A stretch of DNA of 64,000 nucleotides from CTSoil-075 sp042610375 (GCF_042610375.1 NZ_JBGJZL010000010.1:1-64000), one strand, 5' to 3'. Shown: positions 7,947 through 18,193, counted from the first letter of the stretch. Translations and numbers: made by a program. The notes: generated from the sequence alone by a model not told the origin.

Positions 7947-10454
7947 CTATAATACACCTCGGAAATAATGTCCCCGAGTGATCTGCTCATGTTCAACGCT
8001 TCCTATTTTATCCTGCACAAACAAAGGATGATTGTCGCCTTGTTGCAGAATTTCCTTATACAATCGAGTCATTTTCCCTAAATAATCCACATCGCCTTTC
8101 TTACCTTCAATTCGAATACTGTCAATTCCCATGATACCAAATTTCGGAATATGGGGTAGCATGCTGAGTTCTTTACCATTTAGTACATGCATCCGACAAT
8201 ATTGATCCGTTACAATTGGGAAATATTCATTTTTGCGATCCTTTAATTGGTACTCGCGGCGTAAGCAAGGTTGGTTACATTTACCGGTATGAAGTTCTCC
8301 CAAATAACTGCCAATCATACAATATTCTGAGACCATCAATGTTAGATAACCATGTGCCAAACACTCTACGGACATCTTACCTGCATGATTGATTTCTGTA
8401 ATCTGTGCACAGTTTAACTCTGGAGATAAAGTACCGCTAGTGATTCCCTGTTCTGCAAAAAATTGAAGGGATAGATCGTTATAGATATTTAATGGATAAT
8501 CGCCATGTAAGGGTAAGGTAAGCAATCTCTTCGCAAGATGAAGCACTCCTAGATTGCTCACACTTACAGCATCAGGCTGTAATTCTTGAAATAAATCAAG
8601 CTCAGCTTTTAGACCATTCATTTGCCATTCTTTCACAATCCGTGGCGTATTTAAAATAATTTTTTTCCCCTGTTCACGAACAATAGCTACCGCTCGACGA
8701 TACTCTTCAGGAGTGATAGCTTGGTGATGAAAAGATTCGCCACCAAACATAATTGAATCGGCTCCATTTTTAAGACAAGCTTCTAATTTATCAATTGTAT
8801 CAACATTCACTGTCAATAACGGCACTGTAAGAGAAGGTTTGACAACACTTTTACCTGCACGCGGAATAAAATCCTGTACAGTATAACGTTGCTCAGACAA
8901 AGGTGGACGATCATAATAAGCCAAACGAGCTTTTTCTAACTCTTCTACAGCCCTACGTCGTGCATCATTGATTTCACTGACGGGTACCATGACTTCTCCC
9001 TCAATATGACAATTTAATTGTTGCAGACTAAAGATAGTGGACCCCAATCGGTCAACTTGTTTGGCAATTGTTTCGATTGTTAAGGGTCTTTTAATGGCCT
9101 TTTGTGCCAAAAAATCCGTCCCAGCAGTCCCAGAAAAACCATCCGTATCTTCTATAGTAATGACAAGGGGCTGGCCTTCACTCACAGCAACCTTTATATC
9201 AACACCAACTCGTTTTACCGCAGTAGGCTCCGCGAAAAAGGACCGTGCTCGTTCCATCAATCCAGCATCATACACTTTAAATACTCGATCATTCACGCGT
9301 ACAGGCTGTACCCCAATCGATACTTCTGTCCCCGCTGGCGCCATAGTCACACTTTGACCGTCAACAATCATTTCTGATATCGTCGCACTGACACGCCCGC
9401 CAACTTTAACCCAAAATTCAACAATATCATGAATATATAAAGGCTCATCAAGTTTTATCGTCGCCATTCTTTCTGGATATTGATACTCACTTACCCGTCC
9501 AATGCGTACCCCCCGATTATTAGGGCGGCGATCACTCATCATATTACGTCCTTGGTGACGTTCTAAGTATGCAGTGGTAAAATCACGATTAAAAATTTGC
9601 GCCAAATCTTTTTGTTCTTTTTCATCAACAACATAATTTTCTTGATCTGCCAAGCAAGCATCAATCGCCCGCCGATAGGTATCAACTGCCACTGCGACAT
9701 ACTCTGGTCGTTTCATACGACCTTCAATTTTAAAGGATGTAATACCAGAACGAATCAGCTCAGGCATCATTTCTAACGTATTCAAATCCTTAGGGCTCAG
9801 TAAATATTCGCCAGCATCCCCTTCATTCAATGCCTCATTTCCATACTGATCAACAAGGGTATAAGGTAAACGACAAGGCTGAGCGCATCGTCCGCGATTC
9901 CCACTACGCCCTCCAATCATACTACTCATTAAACATTGTCCTGAATAGGAAATACATAGGGCACCATGAATAAAGGCTTCAATCTCCGTATCCGTATTGT
10001 TACAAATATAGGTAAGATCATCAAGAGACAACTCTCGTGACAGAACAACCCTTGTAAAACCGAGTTCTGTTAATAACTGTACGCCTTCCAAATTATGTAC
10101 TGTCATTTGCGTACTACCATGTATCGGCATATTCGGTACGACTTCTTTAGCAATTTTAAAAGCGCCAAGATCTTGAACAATAATCGCATCGATACCAATT
10201 TGATACAAATACCGTAAATATTTAATAAATGCAGGAACTTCGCTATTATCAAGTAAAGTATTCACTGTGACATAGACTAAAACGCGACGCAAATGAGCAA
10301 ACCGTACTGCCTCTGCCAATTCCTCATCATCAAAATTAGGTGCACTGGCACGAGCACCAAACATTTTCCCGGCCAGATATACGGCATCAGCTCCGCTTTC
10401 CACTGCTGCTACTAAGGCCTCACGACTACCAACAGGTGCTAATAATTCTATCAT
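7947..10454 (-). CDS. U32 family peptidase / rRNA or tRNA hydroxylation-type protein
   Basis: This 835-residue member of the U32 family opens with APVGSREALVAAVESGADAV. It contains the signature IHGALCISYSGQCLMSS followed by NRGRCAQPCRLPY, whose cysteines are conserved in the family. A middle DUF3656-like segment follows, then a second degenerate U32-like half with CLAHGYLTLMVSEYCMIGSY and HTGKCNQPCLRREY. Related E. coli proteins (RlhA, TrhP) make 5-hydroxycytidine or 5-hydroxyuridine in RNA, so an RNA-modification role is more likely than proteolysis. The exact substrate cannot be told from sequence. It lies upstream of mutS2 on the same strand with a gap of 34 bases, so the two are probably co-transcribed. 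Confidence 0.88.
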   Translation of the reverse strand: MIELLAPVGSREALVAAVESGADAVYLAGKMFGARASAPNFDDEELAEAVRFAHLRRVLVYVTVNTLLDNSEVPAFIKYLRYLYQIGIDAIIVQDLGAFKIAKEVVPNMPIHGSTQMTVHNLEGVQLLTELGFTRVVLSRELSLDDLTYICNNTDTEIEAFIHGALCISYSGQCLMSSMIGGRSGNRGRCAQPCRLPYTLVDQYGNEALNEGDAGEYLLSPKDLNTLEMMPELIRSGITSFKIEGRMKRPEYVAVAVDTYRRAIDACLADQENYVVDEKEQKDLAQIFNRDFTTAYLERHQGRNMMSDRRPNNRGVRIGRVSEYQYPERMATIKLDEPLYIHDIVEFWVKVGGRVSATISEMIVDGQSVTMAPAGTEVSIGVQPVRVNDRVFKVYDAGLMERARSFFAEPTAVKRVGVDIKVAVSEGQPLVITIEDTDGFSGTAGTDFLAQKAIKRPLTIETIAKQVDRLGSTIFSLQQLNCHIEGEVMVPVSEINDARRRAVEELEKARLAYYDRPPLSEQRYTVQDFIPRAGKSVVKPSLTVPLLTVNVDTIDKLEACLKNGADSIMFGGESFHHQAITPEEYRRAVAIVREQGKKIILNTPRIVKEWQMNGLKAELDLFQELQPDAVSVSNLGVLHLAKRLLTLPLHGDYPLNIYNDLSLQFFAEQGITSGTLSPELNCAQITEINHAGKMSVECLAHGYLTLMVSEYCMIGSYLGELHTGKCNQPCLRREYQLKDRKNEYFPIVTDQYCRMHVLNGKELSMLPHIPKFGIMGIDSIRIEGKKGDVDYLGKMTRLYKEILQQGDNHPLFVQDKIGSVEHEQITRGHYFRGVL

Positions 10455-10490
10455 TTCACTTCATTCCTTTCCTAAAACCCATACAAACCA

Positions 10491-10519
10491 AATAGAAGAA
10501 GGGATTCCCTTCTTCTATT
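10491..10519 (-). terminator. hairpin between DUF421 gene and U32 gene
   Basis: A near-perfect inverted repeat, AATAGAAGAAGGG / CCCTTCTTCTATT, lies just after the DUF421 stop. The following T-rich tract is broken (ATTTGGTTTG), so termination may be partial and the U32 gene may receive read-through. Confidence 0.5.
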
Positions 10520-11186
10520 ATGACTCTTTCGTATTTTCCGTTTCCTTATGATCGATTGCCCCCTTGGACAAACCTTGGTTTTTTATATATTCTGCTACAT
10601 AGTGTACTTCAGACATACATTGTTCTAATTTAACCCACTGCTGCCCGAAGGGACTCAGTGGATTTGTATAAATACTTTGTAGATAATTTTCCAATTCTTG
10701 TTTTGTCAATGATTCCATCTCTGGTTTTTTTATAATGGAGAAAACACCACAACTTTCCAGCCGTGCCAGTTTAATCTGAGGTAAATCAGTCATGTCCATT
10801 CCTTGTTTATGTAATTCCTGACGTAAATCATCATAATTAAAATGAGTTTTGATGAAATTTTCCTTAATAATTTCTCCATCTTGAATCAATAATACTGGTG
10901 TACCCTCAACCCATTTGCGCACCGTGGTACTTTTAAGTGATAGATATGATAATAATTGTTGTAAAACTAATAATGCCACAAGTCCTTCAATTCCCGTCAA
11001 CAATGTCTGCCCTTTGTCCATGGAAGCTGTAATAATAATGTCACCGATGCCCACCATAATTACAAAATCAAAAGGAGACAATTGACCAACTGTACGATTG
11101 CCCATTAATCGAACAACAATTAATGCTATCGTAAATAACACAATAATATGTAATAAAACATAACCAATACTATCAATTTGAGTCAT
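10518..11186 (-). CDS. DUF421 family membrane protein (YetF-like)
   Basis: This 222-residue protein has an N-terminal membrane domain (three hydrophobic segments, about 8-28, 38-55, 63-82) and a soluble YetF-type domain. Family hallmarks include RLMGNRTVGQLSPFDFVIMV and GTPVLLIQDGEIIKENF. Members are widespread in spore-forming Bacillota; molecular function is unknown. The C-terminal extension after residue 150 is longer than in the shortest relatives. It sits between zapA and the U32 gene on the same strand. Confidence 0.88.
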   Translation of the reverse strand: MTQIDSIGYVLLHIIVLFTIALIVVRLMGNRTVGQLSPFDFVIMVGIGDIIITASMDKGQTLLTGIEGLVALLVLQQLLSYLSLKSTTVRKWVEGTPVLLIQDGEIIKENFIKTHFNYDDLRQELHKQGMDMTDLPQIKLARLESCGVFSIIKKPEMESLTKQELENYLQSIYTNPLSPFGQQWVKLEQCMSEVHYVAEYIKNQGLSKGAIDHKETENTKES

Positions 11187-11252
11187 AATCTCAGTCCTTT
11201 TTTTACTATTATTCGCACTTAAAAGGACTCTTATACGAGGAAATTCTATGGA

Positions 11253-11504
11253 TTATTCTTCTTCTACCATTTTAATCAATTGTTTGTAATTATGCTCTAG
11301 CTGCAAAAAATCTTCAGCAAGGTTTAAGGCGGCGAGTACCGCCACTCGACTAGGTGATAAACATAAATTCGATTTAGAAATTTTCTTCATCCGTTCATCT
11401 ACTAATGCTGCAACCTTCATCACTTGCTCAAGCTCTATATCACTTTTCAAAGAATAAAGTTCACCAAAAATTTCAACTGTTACTTTATGTTTTATTCCAC
11501 TCAT
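11253..11504 (-). CDS. zapA: cell division protein ZapA
   Basis: This 83-residue protein begins with an N-terminal strand-rich part (HKVTVEIFGELYSLKSD). It continues with the ZapA helix (MKVAALVDERMKKISK) and a long C-terminal coiled coil (VAVLAALNLAEDFLQLEHNY). ZapA binds FtsZ and stabilises the division ring in the cytoplasm. Its position after pheT and before the U32 gene matches the common Bacillota order pheT-zapA-U32-mutS2, which supports the call. Length is normal for the family. Confidence 0.93.
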   Translation of the reverse strand: MSGIKHKVTVEIFGELYSLKSDIELEQVMKVAALVDERMKKISKSNLCLSPSRVAVLAALNLAEDFLQLEHNYKQLIKMVEEE

Positions 11505-11579
11505 AACTCCACCTAATTACCTATAGTTTTACCTATTTCCTACATTCGACCTATGAAATATAATTTCCTGCATCTAAGC

Positions 11580-11616
11580 AAGAAAAAAGACTTGATCTTT
11601 CACCAAGTCTTTTTTC
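11580..11616 (-). terminator. terminator after pheT
   Basis: AAAAAAGACTTG and CAAGTCTTTTTT form a symmetric hairpin with a 9-base loop, ten bases after the pheT stop. The A/T flanks make it able to act on either strand. Confidence 0.88.
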
Positions 11617-11626
11617 CTCTATTTTG

Positions 11627-14065
11627 TTAGCTTCTAATTTTCGCCATTAATTCTTTATCAAGGTATTCAACAATATTTTTGTGAAACACATCAATCTCCG
11701 TATCCGTCAACGTTCGATCTTGATGGCGATAAGTAAGAGAAAAAGCCAAACTACGTGATCCTTCCGCAACCTGCTCACCCGTATACACATCAAATAGACG
11801 CACATCACTTAGCAATGGCCCCGCACTAGCAATAATCCCTTTGATCACTCTATCCACAGTAATTTCTGTCGATAAAACAACTGCCAAATCCCGATTGATT
11901 GCCGGAAATTTTGGCAAAGATTGATACGAAGTAAGTAGAACAGCCTGACTAGATAAGGTTTCTACATTAATCTCAAATACATAAACTTTACGATTAATTC
12001 CAAAATCATCTAATACTTTTGGATGTACTTCACCAACTGTAGCAAGTAAATGACCATTTTTTGTAAAGATTGCTGTTTTTCCTGGATGTAGTGATGCATG
12101 CTCACCAGTTGCCACTTCATAATCAATGACTCCCAAAGAACCTAATAAGACCTCAACAGTCCCTTTAGCGTCATAAAAATCAACATTTTCTCGACTTGTA
12201 TTCCAAGAAAGTTCATTTCGTTTGCCGACCAAAGCACCGCAAAGCATCAATGGTTCTTTAGGCAAGGCATTTAAAGGCAATTCTTCAGGCAGGTACACTG
12301 CACCCAATTCGTAAATTTTTATATCTTCATTTTTGCGGGAAATATTACGTACAACAGTTTCTAGCAATCCACCTAACAGTGTGGTCCGCAAAATAGGAAA
12401 ATCATCCGTAATTGGATTGAGTACCGTAATCGCATGACGAAGTGTACTATCAGTAGGGATATTCAATTTGTCAAAAATCTGAGGATGGGCAAAACTCAAG
12501 GAAAGAATTTCATCAAATCCTGCTCCTGTTAAAATAGTTTTTATTGAATCAGCAATGGATTGAACATATTCTTGTCCACCGCGCAAGATATTTCCACCAG
12601 GCGTCGTCGTTGGAATTTTGTTAAAGCCATAAATTCGTGCAATTTCTTCACAAATATCAGGGTGACCATGAACATCTCCGCGCCAGCTCGGAACATTCAC
12701 TGTAACTTTATCATCAGTAGATTGGGAATTAATTTCAAACTCCAACCGGCGCAAAATATCCACCATGACTGCTGTATCAATGTCAGTACCTAAATAAGCA
12801 TTGACTTTAGCAGGAAGAAAGGTAATTTGTCGCGGCAACAGCATATTAGGATAGCTTTCCACAATCTCAGGGCAAACTGTGCAAGCACCCATACTTTCAA
12901 GCAATTGAGCCGCACGATCAAGAGCACGAATGCTATTGGCAGTATCAACACCGCGTTCAAAGCGTCCAGAAGCTTCCGAACGTAAGCCTAGGGCACGAGA
13001 AGTACGACGAATACTCACTCCATCAAATGTAGCAGCCTCTAATACAACAGTTTGGGTATTTGCTGTAACTTCTGTCGCAAGACCACCCATTACGCCAGCA
13101 ATACCGACAGCTTGAATACCATCAGCTACCACAATCATTTCAGACGTCAGTTCACGTTTCACATCATCAAGAGTGGTTATTTTTTCTCCTGGATAAGCTT
13201 TGCGTACTGTCAAACTATGTTTTGATAATAAATTATAATCATAAGCATGCATTGGTTGTCCCATTTCAAGCATGACATAATTTGTCACATCAACCACATT
13301 ATTAATGGATCGCATACCAACAGCTTGCAAGCGATGAGTGAGCCACTTTGGCGACGGGCCAACCTTAACATTTTGTAAGACCCTTACTGCAAATCGAGAA
13401 CATAAAGCAGGTTCATCAATGATCACTTTTACCAAATCAGTTGCTCTTTCTTGAGCTGTTTCGTGTACACTTAATATAGGTTTTTTGAAGCTTCCACCTG
13501 TTAATACAGCCACTTCTCTCGCCAAACCTAACACACTAAAACAATCTGCGCGATTTGCAGTTAATTCAAACTCTAATACAACATCATCAAGTCCAAGTGC
13601 TTCTTTAATATCCATACCAATCGGCAAATCCGTTGGTAAAATATAAATACCTTCCCGCGCTTCAGCTGATAATAATTTACTATCAATATTAAGCTCACTT
13701 GTTGAACAAAGCATCCCATAAGACATGAGACCGCGTAAATCCGTTGGTTGAATTTCAAGACCATTTGGCAATTTGGCTCCAACAAGAGCAACCGGAACAA
13801 TCTGCCCCTCTTTTACATTGGTAGCACCTGTTACAATTGTTAGATTTTCATTTCTTCCTACATCGATCGTACATACGGATAATTTAGTTGCATTTGGATG
13901 TTTTTCAATATGAATAATCTTACCCGTTACAATATTGTCAATCCCTTTACCGAGATCTGTAATTCCTTCAACAGGAACTCCAGCCATTGTCAGCATTTCC
14001 GCTAATACGGCTGGGGCTTCTGTAAACTCAACATATTCTTTAAGCCACTTGATTGATGCTTGCAT
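11627..14065 (-). CDS. pheT: phenylalanyl-tRNA synthetase beta subunit
   Basis: This 812-residue beta subunit of the (alpha-beta)2 enzyme charges tRNA-Phe. It has an N-terminal tRNA-binding OB fold (about 38-150, with VTGKIIHIEKHPNATKL), the B3/B4 editing region (ELTANRADCFSVLGLAREVA), B5 domains, the catalytic-like core, and a C-terminal anticodon-binding domain (KFPAINRDLAVVL ... GSRSLAFSLTYRHQDRTLTD). I choose the second ATG (MQASIKWLKEYVEF) because AAGGGGG is six bases upstream; the first ATG lies against the ribosome-binding site. It follows pheS by about 60 bases and is certainly in one operon with it. Confidence 0.95.
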   Translation of the reverse strand: MQASIKWLKEYVEFTEAPAVLAEMLTMAGVPVEGITDLGKGIDNIVTGKIIHIEKHPNATKLSVCTIDVGRNENLTIVTGATNVKEGQIVPVALVGAKLPNGLEIQPTDLRGLMSYGMLCSTSELNIDSKLLSAEAREGIYILPTDLPIGMDIKEALGLDDVVLEFELTANRADCFSVLGLAREVAVLTGGSFKKPILSVHETAQERATDLVKVIIDEPALCSRFAVRVLQNVKVGPSPKWLTHRLQAVGMRSINNVVDVTNYVMLEMGQPMHAYDYNLLSKHSLTVRKAYPGEKITTLDDVKRELTSEMIVVADGIQAVGIAGVMGGLATEVTANTQTVVLEAATFDGVSIRRTSRALGLRSEASGRFERGVDTANSIRALDRAAQLLESMGACTVCPEIVESYPNMLLPRQITFLPAKVNAYLGTDIDTAVMVDILRRLEFEINSQSTDDKVTVNVPSWRGDVHGHPDICEEIARIYGFNKIPTTTPGGNILRGGQEYVQSIADSIKTILTGAGFDEILSLSFAHPQIFDKLNIPTDSTLRHAITVLNPITDDFPILRTTLLGGLLETVVRNISRKNEDIKIYELGAVYLPEELPLNALPKEPLMLCGALVGKRNELSWNTSRENVDFYDAKGTVEVLLGSLGVIDYEVATGEHASLHPGKTAIFTKNGHLLATVGEVHPKVLDDFGINRKVYVFEINVETLSSQAVLLTSYQSLPKFPAINRDLAVVLSTEITVDRVIKGIIASAGPLLSDVRLFDVYTGEQVAEGSRSLAFSLTYRHQDRTLTDTEIDVFHKNIVEYLDKELMAKIRS

Positions 14066-14125
14066 ACCCATCCCCCTTAGAAATTATCAATTAAAATTTA
14101 TCCAGCGTTAGCTGAAGGAGTTTAT

Positions 14126-15148
14126 TTAGAATTGGCGTAAGAAACGCAAATCATTTTCATAGAACAACCGTAAATCATCAATACCATATAATAACATGGC
14201 AATCCGTTCTACGCCCATACCAAAGGCAAAACCAGTCACTTCTTCTGGATCAAAATTGCTCATTTCTAGTACTTTAGGATGTACCATTCCTGAACCCAAA
14301 ATTTCCAACCAACCAGTACCTGAACACACTCGGCAACCGCTACCAGAGCAAATTACACAAGAAATATCCACCTCAGCACTTGGCTCAGTAAAAGGGAAGA
14401 AACTCGGACGGAAACGGACACCAACATCTTCACCAAAGATTTCATGAATGAATAATTCTAATGTACCTTTTAAATCTGCAAAACTAATATTCTTATCAAT
14501 AACGAGTCCCTCAACCTGAGTAAACATAGGTGAATGAGTCGCATCGTAATCGCGACGATACACTTTGCCTGGTGCAATAATACGAATTGGCTCGTTTGGT
14601 GTAGCAGCTTGCATCGTACGAACTTGCACTGGTGAAGTATGAGTACGCAGCAAAAATTCTTCAGTGATATAGAAAGAATCTTGCATATCACGGGCTGGAT
14701 GATCTTTGGGCAAATTAAGTGCTTCAAAATTATAATAGTCCTGCTCAATCTCTGGCCCCTCAGCAATAGCAAAACCCATTTTCATGAAAATATCTTTAAT
14801 GCGATCAAGAGTAACTGTCAAAGGATGCTTATGACCAACATTAACCTTGCGACCTGGTAACGTGACATCAATTTTTTCTGAAGCCAATTTTCTAGCCAGC
14901 TCAGCTTGTTTAAAACCATCACTCTTCGTCGTAATGATTTGCTCAAGTTCACTTCGAATATCATTGACAATTTGGCCAATCCGCGGCCGTTCCTGAGCAC
15001 TGAGTGCTCCCATTCCTTTTAAAGCACTCGTCAAACTGCCTTTTTTTCCTAGATATTTAACCCTTAGATCATTTAACCCTTCCATATCAACTGCCTGTGA
15101 CAATTCTGCCACAGCCATCTGTTTTAAGGATTGTAATTCTTGTTCCAT
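14126..15148 (-). CDS. pheS: phenylalanyl-tRNA synthetase alpha subunit
   Basis: This 340-residue catalytic subunit starts with an N-terminal coiled coil (about 1-85). The class II aminoacyl-tRNA synthetase core follows: motif 2 region KVYRRDYDATHSPMFTQVEG, the Phe-pocket segment FRPSFFPFTEPSAEVDI, and motif 3 GFAFGMGVERIAMLLYGIDD. A CxxC...CxxC-like insertion (CVICSGSGCRVCSG) may bind zinc. An AGGAGG-type site precedes the ATG. There is no T-box leader immediately upstream; the gene follows an rRNA methyltransferase gene by about 50 bases. Confidence 0.96.
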   Translation of the reverse strand: MEQELQSLKQMAVAELSQAVDMEGLNDLRVKYLGKKGSLTSALKGMGALSAQERPRIGQIVNDIRSELEQIITTKSDGFKQAELARKLASEKIDVTLPGRKVNVGHKHPLTVTLDRIKDIFMKMGFAIAEGPEIEQDYYNFEALNLPKDHPARDMQDSFYITEEFLLRTHTSPVQVRTMQAATPNEPIRIIAPGKVYRRDYDATHSPMFTQVEGLVIDKNISFADLKGTLELFIHEIFGEDVGVRFRPSFFPFTEPSAEVDISCVICSGSGCRVCSGTGWLEILGSGMVHPKVLEMSNFDPEEVTGFAFGMGVERIAMLLYGIDDLRLFYENDLRFLRQF

Positions 15149-15201
15149 AAATACCTCCTAAAACTTAAAAATTGAACTACACACTATGTTAACAGCCTCA
15201 C

Positions 15202-16005
15202 TTAGCGACGCTGGCGTACAACTTCATATAAGATAACAGCTGCTGAAGCTGCCACATTCAGGGATTCAACATGATTGGCCAAAGGGATATAAAGTCTCTC
15301 TTGAGCCTTTTCGATAAATTCTTGACTTACCCCATTGCCCTCATTACCAAAGACAATGGCAAGGGACTGCTTAAAATCAATCTCAAAATACACCTTTGAA
15401 GATTCCAAAGAAGTGGCTAATATCTCAATGTCATGTTCCTTTAAGTAAGAAATGACTTCACTTCTTGTTAACCCTTCAATGATTGGCACATGAAAAATCG
15501 ATCCCATACTCCCTCTGACAGCTTTACTTGCAAACACATCAGCGCAGCCTTTTGTCAAAATGACTCCTGTACACCCTGCTGCGGCGGCTGTACGAATCAT
15601 CGTCCCCACATTACCAGGGTCTTGCACTTCGTCAAGCACAATGAAAAACTCTTTTACTTTTGCTTCTAGCCTATCTTCTAAGGAATGGACATTTTTTTTA
15701 ACAATTGCCATAATACCTTGAGGTTCTTTAGTGTCCGTTACTTTTTCATAGATACTACTTGCCACCTGAATCATCCGACAATTTTTCGACTGTAGGTCAG
15801 CGATGATTCTCTGAACCCTCTCTTGCTCTAAGGTTTCTTCTGTGTATATACAAGTTTCAATCAGCCAATCAGACTGTACAGCCTCTTCAACTAAGCGAAC
15901 CCCTTCGACAACAAATAGACCTAATTCATCACGGTATTTTTTTTGTTTCAACGAAGCCGCTAATTTTACAAATTTATTTTGCAAACTCGTAATTATTTCT
16001 ATCAT
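15202..16005 (-). CDS. TrmH/SpoU family RNA 2'-O-methyltransferase
   Basis: This 267-residue SPOUT-fold methyltransferase has an N-terminal substrate-binding domain (FVVEGVRLVEEAVQSDW). The C-terminal knot domain carries the three SpoU motifs: LDEVQDPGNVGTMIRTAAAAG, IVFGNEGNGVS and IPLANHVESLNVAASAAVIL. It uses S-adenosylmethionine to methylate a ribose in rRNA or tRNA; the exact target is not decidable. Its ATG overlaps the trkA stop by four bases (ATGA), so the two are translationally coupled. Placement directly before pheS is common in Bacillota. Confidence 0.92.
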   Translation of the reverse strand: MIEIITSLQNKFVKLAASLKQKKYRDELGLFVVEGVRLVEEAVQSDWLIETCIYTEETLEQERVQRIIADLQSKNCRMIQVASSIYEKVTDTKEPQGIMAIVKKNVHSLEDRLEAKVKEFFIVLDEVQDPGNVGTMIRTAAAAGCTGVILTKGCADVFASKAVRGSMGSIFHVPIIEGLTRSEVISYLKEHDIEILATSLESSKVYFEIDFKQSLAIVFGNEGNGVSQEFIEKAQERLYIPLANHVESLNVAASAAVILYEVVRQRR

Positions 16006-16661
16006 TTAAGAACCTCTAAACGTTGTATTCCAATAATACTGCCCACTACAACTAAAATATCATTCATTTTTATTTTTTCATTTGGCAGTGGTGGTACGAT
16101 GATATCGTCCCCGCGTTTGATTGCGACCACATTAATTTCGTATTTAGCACGTAAATCTGTTTCCGCTAAGCTTTTGCCAACTAATGCATGAGGGACATTG
16201 ACTTCCATAATATTTAAATTAGGTGAGAGTTCAATATAATCTAACATCGTACTTGATACAAGGTTATGCGCTACCCGTTGCCCCATATCGCGTTCTGGAT
16301 AAACTACCCGATCAGCACCCAATTTTTCTAGCATTTTACCATGCAGCTTATTACTCGCTTTAGCAACAATGTAAGGTACACCAAGTTCTTTGAGCTGTAA
16401 AGTTGTCAAAATATTCGCTTGAATATCTTCACCAATCGCAACAATAACCACATCAAAATTTCGAATACCTAGAGCAACTAATGTATCTTCATCTGTCGTA
16501 TCGGCTTGCACTACGTGGGTGACCTCATTACTAAATTCTTGCACCCGCTCTTCATCATTGTCAATGGCTAATACCTCATAGCCCATTTTATGTAAGGTAG
16601 TAGCTACGCTCGTACCAAATCGTCCTAGCCCAACCACAGCGAACTGTTTCGTTTTCTTCAC
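16002..16661 (-). CDS. potassium uptake regulator, TrkA/KtrA family
   Basis: This 219-residue cytoplasmic gating subunit has an RCK_N Rossmann domain (FAVVGLGRFGTSVATTLHKMG, with the GxGxxG nucleotide motif and D35-type acidic residue in VLAIDNDEE). An RCK_C domain (about 135-219) has the typical ALVGKSLAETDLRAKYEINVVAIKR. It forms an octameric ring that opens the TrkH/KtrB channel in response to nucleotides. It starts 11 bases after the trkH stop. Confidence 0.93.
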   Translation of the reverse strand: MKKTKQFAVVGLGRFGTSVATTLHKMGYEVLAIDNDEERVQEFSNEVTHVVQADTTDEDTLVALGIRNFDVVIVAIGEDIQANILTTLQLKELGVPYIVAKASNKLHGKMLEKLGADRVVYPERDMGQRVAHNLVSSTMLDYIELSPNLNIMEVNVPHALVGKSLAETDLRAKYEINVVAIKRGDDIIVPPLPNEKIKMNDILVVVGSIIGIQRLEVLK

Positions 16662-16672
16662 ATCTTCAACCC

Positions 16673-18034
16673 CTAACCGATAATAATTTTACCTTCTGGA
16701 TATTGCACCGTACCTTTTCGTGTACGTAAAGCCAAAGCTAATGCTAAGGTTACAGGACCCACTCGACCAGCAAACATCATAATAATAATCCATATTTTTC
16801 CGTATTCAGTTAAAGTCTGCGTGATACCTGTTGTCAAGCCTACCGTACCAAAAGCCGATACGACTTCAAACAAAATCCTAAGGAAGGATGCATTTTCCGT
16901 AATACTCATCATCATTGTCACAAAGATAATCAAAGTTGCTGCAATGAAAAATATGGAAAAAGCTTTATAGATAAGTTGTTGGGGGATACGACGTTTGAAA
17001 ATTTCAGCATCTTGTTTGCCAGTAATTAAAGCCCATACCGCTGCCATCAATACACCAATTGTTGAAGTTTTGATACCGCCACCCGTTGATGTAGGCGATG
17101 CACCAATGAACATTAAAATAACCATAAAAAAAACAGTTGCATCTTGAAGTTTACCAATATCTACAGTATTATATCCAGCAGTCCGCGGCGTAACAGATTG
17201 GAAATAACTTCCTAGTATTTTACCCTGCCATGTTAACGGACCAAGAGTATCAGGATTATTCATTTCTAGCAAAAGAATAACAAGGGTACCAAAAATAAGT
17301 AATACCGTAGTAGTCGTAAGAACTAATTTAGTGTGCAAAGCAAATTTACTCCAGTGACGATTACCCCATACATCAAACATCACGGTGTAACCAATACCGC
17401 CTAAAATAATTAAAGATGTAATCGTAAGATTGACTGTAAGATCATCCACATAGTTTGTTAAACTGCTAAAATTGCCAAACAAATCAAATCCAGCATTACA
17501 AAAAGATGATACCGCATGCCAATAACCAAAATAAATTGCCTGACTTCCTAAATCTGCATACCAACGAACAGCTAAAATACTTCCGCCAATAAATTCAATG
17601 AGCAGTGTAATGAGAATAATATATTGGGTTAAACGCACTACGCCTGACACTGTCATTTGGTTTAATGCTTCTTGCATAATGAGCCGCTCTCGCAGCTGAA
17701 TTTTGCGTCGCATGACGAGAGCCATCAAGGTCGCCATGGTCATAATACCAAGACCACCAGCTTGAATCAGACAAATGATAACCATTTGTCCGAATATAGA
17801 GAAATAAGTTCCAGTATCAACGACAACTAAACCTGTTACACAAACTGCCGACGTCGCAGTAAACAAAGCATCAATAAAATTTAAGCTCTGTCCTGATACG
17901 GAGGCTTGCGGCGTCATTAAGAGCAAGGCACCACATAAGATTAATCCAGCAAAACCTAATACCAAAATTTGATAAGGCGTAAGCTTCCACTCAGCAATAT
18001 CCATCAGATTTGAGAATCGAGTATGTAAAGCCAT
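16673..18034 (-). CDS. potassium uptake transporter, TrkH/KtrB family
   Basis: This 453-residue membrane protein has the four-fold M1-P-M2 layout. Visible pore-loop segments include TATSAVCVTGLVVVDTG, HAVSSFCNAGFDLFGNF, SVTPRTAGYNTVDI and EVVSAFGTVGLTTGIT, each with the filter glycine of the family. GASPTSTGGGIKTST is the conserved helix-kink region. It imports potassium with the RCK protein encoded just downstream. The length (about 450) fits KtrB rather than the longer E. coli TrkH. A possible extended -10 (TGGTAAAAT, minus strand near 18101) lies upstream. Confidence 0.94.
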   Translation of the reverse strand: MALHTRFSNLMDIAEWKLTPYQILVLGFAGLILCGALLLMTPQASVSGQSLNFIDALFTATSAVCVTGLVVVDTGTYFSIFGQMVIICLIQAGGLGIMTMATLMALVMRRKIQLRERLIMQEALNQMTVSGVVRLTQYIILITLLIEFIGGSILAVRWYADLGSQAIYFGYWHAVSSFCNAGFDLFGNFSSLTNYVDDLTVNLTITSLIILGGIGYTVMFDVWGNRHWSKFALHTKLVLTTTTVLLIFGTLVILLLEMNNPDTLGPLTWQGKILGSYFQSVTPRTAGYNTVDIGKLQDATVFFMVILMFIGASPTSTGGGIKTSTIGVLMAAVWALITGKQDAEIFKRRIPQQLIYKAFSIFFIAATLIIFVTMMMSITENASFLRILFEVVSAFGTVGLTTGITQTLTEYGKIWIIIMMFAGRVGPVTLALALALRTRKGTVQYPEGKIIIG

Positions 18035-18157
18035 ACTATTTCACTCCAAATTTAAAATACGGTCTGCACATTTAAGCAACTACTGACTGGACGTTTATTT
18101 ATTTTACCATTATCTACAATAAAAATAAACTTTATTTGACATTTAACCATAGTATGC

Positions 18158-18192
18158 AAAAAATTCCTAGACCTAAGTCTAGGAATTATTTT
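18158..18192 (-). terminator. terminator after rplT
   Basis: AATTCCTAGAC and GTCTAGGAATT pair around a 4-base loop just after the rplT stop. On the minus strand the stem is followed by TTTTTTGC. Confidence 0.88.
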
Positions 18193-18193
18193 T